This document shows, piece by piece, positions 1 through 6,133 of a stretch of 10,796 bases of DNA. Where the stretch lies: assembly GCA_947074135.1 (NCBI GenBank), contig CAMTOL010000058.1:1-10796 (forward strand). The letters are read 5' to 3'. Position numbers and translations under genes: made by a program. The notes under the pieces were generated by a model. The model worked only from the letters and a program-made list of their open reading frames with translations, ran no database searches and was not told the origin of the DNA. Origin of the DNA: an uncultured Rikenellaceae bacterium (GTDB lineage: Bacteria > Bacteroidota > Bacteroidia > Bacteroidales > Rikenellaceae). Each line of letters starts with the position of its first letter. The first letter of the stretch is position 1.

Positions 1-114
1 AATCTTAATAACTATATAGAAATTGAATACTTTTTTAGTATTTAAGTATAGACACTTTATTAATCTGTTAGGGTCGTATTATTTTAACAGCTTTTTTTTT
101 GGCGTATTTTTTTC

Positions 115-122
115 TATATTTG
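115..122 (+). promoter_or_regulatory. Bacteroidetes-type -7 promoter box
   Basis: TATATTTG fits the TAnnTTTG -7 box read by the Bacteroidetes primary sigma factor. It lies 38 bp before the ATG of the acyltransferase-like gene, so a transcript would have a leader of about 30 nt. The -33 TTTG box is not clear: the nearest TTTG (98-101) lies at the end of a T tract and is only 13 bp upstream, shorter than the usual spacing of about 17-23 bp. The T-rich run at 92-100 may act as an upstream element. The call rests on sequence match alone. Confidence 0.55.
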
Positions 123-160
123 CAAACGAAACACAACATATTCTACAACTTAAATAATCT

Positions 161-1303
161 ATGAGTAATATAACAGTTGTGCCAATTAGCACAAAAAAGG
201 AGTTAAAAAAGTTTGTACGTTTTAAAAACAACCTCTACAACAACCACCCATACGCTATTCCAACACTAGAGGCCGACGAACTCGCCACACTAAATCCTAA
301 GAAGAATCCTGCATCAGAGTTTTGTGATATGCAGTGTTTTTTGGCGTATAACGATAAGAATGAGATTGTAGGGCGTATATGTGCAATAATCAATCATCGA
401 GCTAACGAGACTTGGAATAAGAACGAAGGTAGATTTGGTTTTTTCGATTTCATTGAAGATATAGAGTTAACAAAAGCACTTCTCGACAGTTCGGGACAGC
501 GGCTTAAGGAGCGAGGCAAAGATGCAATGCACGGGCCTTTAGGCTTTACCGATATGGACGAAGAGGGTATGTTGATAGAGGGGTTTGACCAGTTGGGTAC
601 TATGGCTACGCTCTACAACTATCCATACTATGGCGAGTTTATGAGCAAACTTGGCTTTACGAAGGATGCTGATTGGATTGAACTCAAAATCACAATACCT
701 AGCACAATGCCAACTCGGATTGAGAAATTTGCTAACATTGTTGCTCAGAAATCTAATGTCAGAGTTATAAAATTCAAGAAAACATCTGAGCTTATAAAGA
801 GCGGTTGGGCAACAAAAATCTTTGAGTTAATCAACAAAGAGTACTCTAAACTTTATGGATTTACTCCGATGACTCAACGACAAATTGATCACTACGTTAA
901 GATGTATATACCTATCGTCAGGCTTGAACTTATATGTCTGATAGCTGACAGCGAAGATAATTTGGTTGGCTTTGGTATTTCATTTCCGTCGCTTAGTCGT
1001 GCACTCCAAAAATCAAAGGGCAGATTGTTCCCATTTGGTTGGATAAGTATGCTTAGAGCACTCAAAGGCAAAAAGAGTGAAGTAGTTGATTTGATGCTTA
1101 TTGCCATTAGCGAACAGTACCAGAATAAGGGATTGACTGCAATAATAATGAAGGAGAGTATTGAAGGAATGATAAAGATGGGAGCAAGATATGCTGAGAG
1201 CAATGTTGAGTTGGAGAGCAACGAAACGATGCAGAAACAGTGGGAAACGTTCGAACGAACTCAGCACAAACGTCGCCGAGCATATATCAAACCTATTGTA
1301 TAG
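161..1303 (+). CDS. GNAT-fold N-acyltransferase-like protein (YghO-like family)
   Basis: This 380-residue cytoplasmic protein has no signal peptide or membrane segment. It resembles a family widespread in Bacteroidetes, often annotated as hypothetical or N-acetyltransferase and related to E. coli YghO. Recognisable blocks are the N-terminal KKELKKFV...LY...P motif (residues 12-33), a central HGPLGFTDMDEEGML block (124-138), a YNYPYY segment (152-157), FPSLSRALQKSKGRLFPFG (275-293) and a C-terminal QHKRRRAYIK (368-377). The acyl-CoA-binding loop of the GNAT fold appears at about 312-330, where Q321-N-K-G324 fits the Q/RxxGxG/A pattern but with Thr at the last position. A GNAT fold with a large N-terminal extension is therefore likely. 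The substrate is not shown by the sequence. By family resemblance, fatty-acyl transfer to a lipid amine, as in bacterial ceramide synthase, is one hypothesis. The gene stands alone on the plus strand with its own promoter box and converges on the DUF1573 gene. The ATG at 161 is the first in-frame start after that box. Confidence 0.8.
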   Translation: MSNITVVPISTKKELKKFVRFKNNLYNNHPYAIPTLEADELATLNPKKNPASEFCDMQCFLAYNDKNEIVGRICAIINHRANETWNKNEGRFGFFDFIEDIELTKALLDSSGQRLKERGKDAMHGPLGFTDMDEEGMLIEGFDQLGTMATLYNYPYYGEFMSKLGFTKDADWIELKITIPSTMPTRIEKFANIVAQKSNVRVIKFKKTSELIKSGWATKIFELINKEYSKLYGFTPMTQRQIDHYVKMYIPIVRLELICLIADSEDNLVGFGISFPSLSRALQKSKGRLFPFGWISMLRALKGKKSEVVDLMLIAISEQYQNKGLTAIIMKESIEGMIKMGARYAESNVELESNETMQKQWETFERTQHKRRRAYIKPIV

Positions 1304-1338
1304 TATAATAGCTATTTTAGACAACCCTATAAACAGAT

Positions 1339-1375
1339 AGAGCCGTTTTGCACAAATTGATTGCAAAACGGCTCT
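1339..1375. terminator. Bidirectional intrinsic terminator hairpin
   Basis: A perfect 14-bp inverted repeat (AGAGCCGTTTTGCA at 1339-1352, its complement at 1362-1375) encloses a 9-nt loop. It lies between two convergent genes, 35 bp after the acyltransferase-like stop and 27 bp after the DUF1573 stop on the other strand. The arms hold a T run (TTTT) and A run (AAAA) rather than a long flanking U tract. A T-rich stretch (1383-1392) follows on the plus strand. The position and symmetry suggest it ends transcripts from both sides. Confidence 0.8.
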
Positions 1376-1402
1376 GTTGTATCTCTATTTTTACTAATTA
1401 TC

Positions 1403-2461
1403 CTACATCACCTCGGCAACTAGTCGCACCTCGGGATTTGGGTTTCGCGGATCGTTAACAATAAAACGAATCCACTGACTATCATAACCTTGTTGAAATG
1501 GGGTATAACTAAAATTTATAGTCTTGGTAGCTCCAGCAGCAATTGCTGTTTTAGGCATTTCTATTGCTATATTATCAGAAGAGCGTACTCCTCTAAACTC
1601 CAAAGGCTCACGACCCTGATTGGTTATTGTTATGCTAAATTTCTCTGTTTTATTTACCTCCACCTTTCCAGCTCTAATAAAGTGAGTTTCAAACTTTGCT
1701 TTAGGGGCATCTAACTTTTTCTTATCACTCCAACTCCCAAAGTTATCGACAACAGCTCCAGCAATAGCAACTTTCTCAGAAGTTAACTTACCATTGATAG
1801 TAAGTGGTATTTGATAGCTAAATTCTCCATACACCTCGCCTTCAACTGTGAACACTATCTCGGTTTTGGTTCTTGGATCTAGTTTTGTATTCAGAACAGT
1901 AGCCTTCACCCCTTTGGGAAGCAATAATGAATCTATACTAACATATGCTGAAACTGAGTTACTGCTATTTGCAACTCCTATTTTTGTTGAATTACTACCA
2001 TTTCTAGGTACTTGAAGCGATGTAACACCAAGTCCATTGAGCAGCACACCACCACCTACTATAAATGGGTAGTTCTCCTCAATTGTTCGAGGTCGAGGGT
2101 TAACATTACCATCGATTTCGAGCAGCAAGAAGCCCTGATTTGTTCGTAATCTTATAGGTTTAATAATTCTACCGGGTCTATCTTTGGGGTCGTAAAAAAC
2201 TGTCAATGAGTCTGATTTTCCTGACAGTAGAGGCTCTTTCGAAAATATTGATTTTGTACACCCACAGGTTTTAATCACGTCAATAATAACAAATGGTTCA
2301 GTGCCTTTGTTAGTATAATGAAACGTGTGGCTAACCTCTCCTGCACTCTCTTCAATTGTACCGAAGTTATGTAATGTTTTGTCAAAAACAATATTATCTT
2401 GAGCCTTTGCGCTAAGAACTGCCCAAAACAACGCCAGAATAATTATTCTACTTTTCTTCAT
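1403..2461 (-). CDS. Exported DUF1573-domain protein
   Basis: This 352-residue protein starts with a Sec signal peptide (MKKSRIIILALFWAVLSAKA, likely cut after Ala20). No lipobox cysteine is present, so it is probably periplasmic or outer-membrane associated. Residues 23-118 match DUF1573: the FDKTLHNFGTIEES start, HTFHYTNKGTEPFVI, then the hallmark KTCGCTK (64-70), and a YDPKDRPG turn (90-97). DUF1573 is an Ig-like beta-sandwich domain common in Bacteroidetes and lacks a settled function. A second beta-rich repeat of the same style sits near the C-terminus (about 255-350, with KFSITITNQGREPLEF and FSYTPFQQGYDS), but it lacks the cysteine motif. The middle (about 125-245) is also beta-rich. 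It is the last gene of the minus-strand run, 68 bp downstream of mnmA across a repeat-filled gap. The start is chosen because it gives a complete signal peptide. Confidence 0.85.
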   Translation of the reverse strand: MKKSRIIILALFWAVLSAKAQDNIVFDKTLHNFGTIEESAGEVSHTFHYTNKGTEPFVIIDVIKTCGCTKSIFSKEPLLSGKSDSLTVFYDPKDRPGRIIKPIRLRTNQGFLLLEIDGNVNPRPRTIEENYPFIVGGGVLLNGLGVTSLQVPRNGSNSTKIGVANSSNSVSAYVSIDSLLLPKGVKATVLNTKLDPRTKTEIVFTVEGEVYGEFSYQIPLTINGKLTSEKVAIAGAVVDNFGSWSDKKKLDAPKAKFETHFIRAGKVEVNKTEKFSITITNQGREPLEFRGVRSSDNIAIEMPKTAIAAGATKTINFSYTPFQQGYDSQWIRFIVNDPRNPNPEVRLVAEVM

Positions 2462-2478
2462 TATTATATATGATCTGT

Positions 2479-2541
2479 GAATGGTAATTGCGACTAGCGA
2501 ATGGTAGTTAATAGATTAACCATTGTAAGTTATGAATTAAT
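2479..2541. repeat. Degenerate 7-bp repeat tract, copy A
   Basis: The gap between mnmA and the DUF1573 gene is filled with AT-rich units of about 7 bp: GAATGGT occurs at 2479-2485 and 2499-2505, followed by AGTTAAT (2506-2512), ATTAACC (2515-2521), AGTTATG (2528-2534) and AATTAAT (2535-2541). The part at 2490-2523 aligns without gaps to 3684-3717 at 26 of 34 positions. Within it, GTTAAT and ATTAAC form an inverted pair separated by AG. The tract overlaps the last codons and stop of mnmA. Confidence 0.65.
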
Positions 2542-3663
2542 TACAGCTGAGCCTAACAGCTCCTCTTCGCAATACCACGAAGCAAACTGTCCTGCCGTAA
2601 TTCCACGTTGCGGTTCATCGAAGATGATGTACCCACCCTCCTCTTTGAGTTCGAGCACTCCACCTTGCAGCGGTTGACGGTAACGTATGCGAAAATCATA
2701 CCGACCCTCCTCTTTTGCATTATCTCTTACAAAATGAAGCTCCTCTCCACGCATAAACAACCCTTTGCGGTATAACCCAGGGTGAGAATCGCCCTCGCCC
2801 ACGTAAACCACATTTTGCACGACATCAATTGCAATTACGAAGAGTGGTTCGACGTGACCGCCAATTCCGAGCCCTTTTCTCTGCCCAATAGTATAGAAGT
2901 GTGCGCCGTTATGCTCTCCCACTTTTTTACCCATTTCTGGGCTATAGCGGTATGGTTCGAAGATTGAATCGTGTTGTTCGAAAATGGCTGCATCACTACC
3001 AATTTCTATAATATCGCCAGTTTTGGCTTTGAGTTTTTGTTGCAAAAAGATTGGCAAATCAACCTTCCCAACAAAGCAGATACCTTGTGAATCTTTACGA
3101 GTAGCTGTTGCTAGCGCCTCACGAGCAGCAATCTCACGCACTTCGCTCTTTTCGAGATGACCAATTGGAAACAAAGCCTTACTCAACTGTTCTTGATTAA
3201 GTTGACACAGAAAATAGCTTTGATCTTTATTTTTATCGACCCCAGCAAGTAAAGAATAGTAACCATCTGCTCTCTGCTCTACTCTACAATAGTGTCCAGT
3301 AGCCACTTTTTCGGCTCCGAGCTTTAGTGCCTCCTTAAGAAAGACGTCAAATTTGATTTCACGGTTACACAACACGTCGGGATTAGGCGTGCGTCCCTTT
3401 TCGTACTCCGAAAACATATACTCCACAACTCTTTGACGATACTCAACACTAAGATCAACTTCGTGAAACTCAATACCCAGTTTTTGTGCCGTCAGTCGAG
3501 CAAACACTCTATCGTCCTCCCACGAACATTCGCCCGAAAGAGTACCAACTGTATCGTGCCAATTTCGCATAAATAGTCCAATCACCTCGTGCCCTTGCTC
3601 TTTGAGCAAGTAGGCTGCCACTGAGCTATCAACGCCTCCAGATATTCCTACTACTACTTTCAT
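2530..3663 (-). CDS. mnmA: tRNA-specific 2-thiouridylase MnmA
   Basis: MnmA makes 2-thiouridine at the wobble U34 of the tRNAs for Lys, Glu and Gln, using ATP to adenylate the base and sulfur delivered as a persulfide. The 377-residue protein shows the N-type ATP pyrophosphatase loop SGGVDSS (8-14), the FMRNW segment (31-35), the PDVLCN motif with the candidate catalytic Cys99, ATGHY (121-125), and DSQGICFVG with the second catalytic Cys196. The tRNA-binding and C-terminal beta-barrel regions follow ([15 protein letters not shown] 255-269; QRGITAGQ 352-359). All key residues are present and the length is normal for the family. I start it at 3663 ([10 protein letters not shown]): the frame stays open to an ATG at 3717, but the added 18 residues are encoded by the upstream 7-bp repeat and are not family sequence. 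The last residues (INS) and the stop lie in repeat copy A. Confidence 0.97.
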   Translation of the reverse strand: MKVVVGISGGVDSSVAAYLLKEQGHEVIGLFMRNWHDTVGTLSGECSWEDDRVFARLTAQKLGIEFHEVDLSVEYRQRVVEYMFSEYEKGRTPNPDVLCNREIKFDVFLKEALKLGAEKVATGHYCRVEQRADGYYSLLAGVDKNKDQSYFLCQLNQEQLSKALFPIGHLEKSEVREIAAREALATATRKDSQGICFVGKVDLPIFLQQKLKAKTGDIIEIGSDAAIFEQHDSIFEPYRYSPEMGKKVGEHNGAHFYTIGQRKGLGIGGHVEPLFVIAIDVVQNVVYVGEGDSHPGLYRKGLFMRGEELHFVRDNAKEEGRYDFRIRYRQPLQGGVLELKEEGGYIIFDEPQRGITAGQFASWYCEEELLGSAVINS

Positions 3664-3678
3664 ATTTTGATAAATAAT

Positions 3679-3750
3679 GAGTGGCGAATGATGAGTGGTG
3701 ATTAATACATTAACCATCGATCATTAACCATTAACAATTAATAATTAATA
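3679..3750. repeat. Tandem 7-bp repeat tract, copy B
   Basis: This is the clearest tract, filling the gap between the LRR lipoprotein gene and mnmA. GAGTGGC (3679-3685), GAATGAT (3686-3692), GAGTGGT (3693-3699) and GATTAAT (3700-3706) run in register. After a 2-bp phase break (3707-3708), ATTAACC (3709-3715), a diverged ATCGATC (3716-3722), ATTAACC (3723-3729), ATTAACA (3730-3736) and two copies of ATTAATA (3737-3750) continue in register. The left units resemble the reverse complement of the right ones, so the repeat flips orientation at the break. The tract supplies the last three codons and stop of the lipoprotein gene. Confidence 0.75.
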
Positions 3751-5159
3751 GTGTACCCCGTTTGTTGTGGTAGAATGAGCGACGAGGGGTACCACACAAT
3801 TTCATCTTCTGCGGTTGGTCTATTTTTCCACCGTTTATCACTCTTGAGCTTTTCAGGCACAGTTCCACTAAGTCTATTGCCTAACAATATGAGCGAGTTA
3901 AGGTTTAACAAGTCTGCCCACTGTTCAAAAAGTTCGCCCTCGATATTATTGAACGACAAGTTGACATATTGAAGTCTTTTACACTGCGTAATATTTTCCG
4001 GCAACTTTATAAATTCATTCTCCGCAAGGTTCAAAACCTCGAGGTAGGTGAGTTTCTCAATTTCGACAGGAATTTCGCCATTTAAGTAATTCTCGGCAAG
4101 TTTTACTGTTTTGATTTTACTAAGTTGTCCTATCTCTCTTTTAATATCTCCGCTCAATCCACACACCGACAGATTAAGTTCCAGTAGATTCTTGAGTTCA
4201 TAAAGTTCTTGAGGAATTTCGCCTCCAAACTTATTAAAAGAGAGATCGAGCAACTCCAATTTGCTCATACTCCCTATCACTCTGACTACAGACTCGCGAT
4301 TAAGATTAGCATTCGATGCCGACAACCTTGTTAAGTTTAACCCACATATCCAGTTTGGCAGATTACCATTTGAGTTAAATCCATTTAGAAACAGATATCC
4401 AAGTTTAGGAAATATATCTTCATCAAGTTCAATATCAATAATTGAACCATCTAAAAAACTGATATCTAAATAGAGAAGCTCGTTCAGTTTGCTAATAGGT
4501 GTGATTATATCATCGTGCAAATCATTGAGTCCAATGTTCAATAACTGCAACTTCGTCAAATTCCCAATTTCACTAGGTAATATCCCTACCATCTCTGCAC
4601 CACCCAAATCAAGCCCTATAACTCTAACTTCGCCATCAACAATGTTGGTTGAAACTCCCTCCCAATTAGTCATTTGAGCAGTAAGTACCCACGGAAAAAG
4701 GTTCTCTCTTTTAGTCGAGCCATCAAATTGAGGCACTTCGCTCACTCTATACCAATCTTTTCCTGCGCACTCATTGTAAATTGCGACTAACGCCAGAGAG
4801 TCCTGCATTCTGTAATACCCTCCACTAACAGCTGACTGTTCTACCAGAATATCACTCACAGCCTCACCACATTTTATCTCAATCAACGTACTACGCTTAG
4901 CCACTCCTTTATTAATCTCTATCGAAAAATAGAGTACCGAATCGCCCACAACCCTATCAATTGTTAACCACTGAGCACCGCTTTGAGCCGAAACAGCTCC
5001 AGTCGCCCTAAAACTAACACTACCTTGAGTATCAGAGTAATTTAACGAAACTCGTTTATACTCGAACTCAACACTATCTACTCTATGTTGACAGCTACAT
5101 AACGGAATTAGGATTAGGAAGAGGAAGTAAACGGGTTCAACAGTTCGAAAAAGGTGCAT
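3738..5159 (-). CDS. BACON-domain, leucine-rich-repeat lipoprotein
   Basis: This 473-residue protein begins with a lipoprotein signal: a hydrophobic run (YFLFLILIPL, 11-20) and the lipobox LCSC, giving lipidation at Cys23. Residues about 35-110 form a BACON domain (AQWLTIDRVVGDS 62-74, ending ILVEQSA), a Bacteroidetes beta-sandwich thought to bind glycans or proteins. A cap region with a typical alternation (DSLALVAIYNECAGKDW, 120-136; NWEGVS, 165-170) leads into plant-type LRRs from about 179 to 437. The repeats follow the LxxLxxLxLxxNxLxGxIPxEI pattern, clearest in GEIPQELYELKNLLELNL (313-330) and GEIPVEIEKLTYLEVLNL (361-378). A short C-terminal tail ends in the downstream repeat. A surface or periplasm-facing binding role is likely; the ligand is unknown. 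It lies 21 bp after the ketopantoate reductase-like gene, so co-transcription is probable. Confidence 0.88.
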   Translation of the reverse strand: MHLFRTVEPVYFLFLILIPLCSCQHRVDSVEFEYKRVSLNYSDTQGSVSFRATGAVSAQSGAQWLTIDRVVGDSVLYFSIEINKGVAKRSTLIEIKCGEAVSDILVEQSAVSGGYYRMQDSLALVAIYNECAGKDWYRVSEVPQFDGSTKRENLFPWVLTAQMTNWEGVSTNIVDGEVRVIGLDLGGAEMVGILPSEIGNLTKLQLLNIGLNDLHDDIITPISKLNELLYLDISFLDGSIIDIELDEDIFPKLGYLFLNGFNSNGNLPNWICGLNLTRLSASNANLNRESVVRVIGSMSKLELLDLSFNKFGGEIPQELYELKNLLELNLSVCGLSGDIKREIGQLSKIKTVKLAENYLNGEIPVEIEKLTYLEVLNLAENEFIKLPENITQCKRLQYVNLSFNNIEGELFEQWADLLNLNSLILLGNRLSGTVPEKLKSDKRWKNRPTAEDEIVWYPSSLILPQQTGYTINY

Positions 5160-5180
5160 TGATTCGGTTCGCGGTTTAGT

Positions 5181-6101
5181 TTATACTATTACTCTTTGTT
5201 CTTGCAGTCTATCTCTAAGCCATATATGTTTTGGAGTATCAACTCCATATATTTCTGCCTTCTCAATAAGGTATCCACCGAAAATATCCCACTCTGTCAC
5301 TCTCCCCGCCTTCACATCTTGCGCCATTGAACTGTAATCTTCTTTCGCCAATTTAGGCAATAATTCCAGCGCTGTTTCTACCATTCTTTGCGCATTTCGA
5401 ACCTCACAACAATTGGCAACCTCCACTGCTTCGTTCATCAAATCAACACAAAGTTTATACCATTTTTCGTTCGTAATTATTTCGCCATAATTCAATCCAC
5501 CATCTAATGCTGAAGTTTGGTTTAGTCCTATATTAACAACGAGTTTAGCCCAGTGCGAGTATATCATATCCTCATCAATTCGATATTTTATTGCACTTTT
5601 TTCGAAAATATCAGCAATTTTTTTAACTCGACAGCTATACTCTGTACTCTTATTAAAATCATCGCCAAAAACTGTTACATACTCGCCGCTTTGGCTCACG
5701 CTATGACCACATCTAGAGGCAGTCTTACCAATATAGTAACCTCTAAGCACCTTCTGAGCTCCAAACCTTTGAGCAGCTACCTCGTAGGGTTTAATCCCGT
5801 TGAGTAGCGGCAAAATTAGTGTATCCTCTCCAACAATAGGTTCGATTAGTGACAATGCATCAGCAAATCCTTCCCATTTTGTGGCAACAATCACAAAATC
5901 TGCTTGAGTGTCGCCAACTTTTGGAGTTGAATAGTTGAGTTTTAGCTCTTTGGAGTTAAAGAGAAATGGTGTTTTATTGTATCTATCTACCCTCTCTTGG
6001 TCAGCAACAACCTTAAGTTCCACATCACTACACTCAACTAACCGTTCGAGATAAACACCTCCAACAGCCCCACGCCCAACAACTACAACAGAGGACCTCA
6101 T
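5181..6101 (-). CDS. panE: ApbA/PanE-family ketopantoate reductase (2-dehydropantoate 2-reductase)
   Basis: Members reduce 2-dehydropantoate to pantoate with NADPH, a step to pantothenate and coenzyme A in the cytoplasm. The 306-residue protein has the Rossmann motif GRGAVG (9-14), an LLNGI segment with Asn101 near the cofactor, the WAKLVVN motif with candidate catalytic Lys186 and Asn190, and the C-terminal SSMAQDVKAGRVTEWD block (257-272) with the substrate-binding Ser and Glu270. GGYLIEKAEIYGVDTP (275-290) matches the usual C-terminal helix. All key residues appear intact and the length is typical. The family includes paralogues acting on other 2-oxo acids, so PanE is the best rather than the only reading. 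It lies 32 bp downstream of the OstA-like gene, with short 7-bp repeats in the gap. The start gives the glycine motif directly after the first strand. Confidence 0.87.
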   Translation of the reverse strand: MRSSVVVVGRGAVGGVYLERLVECSDVELKVVADQERVDRYNKTPFLFNSKELKLNYSTPKVGDTQADFVIVATKWEGFADALSLIEPIVGEDTLILPLLNGIKPYEVAAQRFGAQKVLRGYYIGKTASRCGHSVSQSGEYVTVFGDDFNKSTEYSCRVKKIADIFEKSAIKYRIDEDMIYSHWAKLVVNIGLNQTSALDGGLNYGEIITNEKWYKLCVDLMNEAVEVANCCEVRNAQRMVETALELLPKLAKEDYSSMAQDVKAGRVTEWDIFGGYLIEKAEIYGVDTPKHIWLRDRLQEQRVIV

Positions 6102-6104
6102 TAA

Positions 6105-6130
6105 AATTATGAATTATGAATGTAAATTGT
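6105..6130. repeat. Short 7-bp repeat tract, copy C
   Basis: AATTATG occurs twice in tandem (6105-6111 and 6112-6118), followed by diverged units AATGTAA and ATTGT. The tract occupies most of the 32-bp gap between the OstA-like and the ketopantoate reductase-like genes. It has the same 7-bp period and AT-rich unit type as copies A and B, but lacks their shared 34-bp core. Because it is so short, chance similarity cannot be excluded. Confidence 0.5.
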
Positions 6131-6133
6131 CAA

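Noticed and set aside
26..42. Small inverted repeat AATACT/AGTATT with a T5 loop near the left edge
   Set aside because: A 6-bp AT-only stem is weak and expected by chance in such AT-rich DNA; no gene end is visible to its left.
892..1221. Minus-strand 109-codon frame with a membrane-like product inside the acyltransferase-like gene
   Set aside because: The hydrophobic look comes from the complement of charged codons in the real gene; no independent start signals.
3664..3717. N-terminal extension of MnmA by 18 residues from an upstream ATG
   Set aside because: The extension is encoded by the 7-bp repeat, and the family N-terminus begins at [10 protein letters not shown] (3663).
3679..3750. 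Repeat tract considered as a CRISPR array
   Set aside because: Units are 7 bp and contiguous with no spacers, and there are no cas genes.
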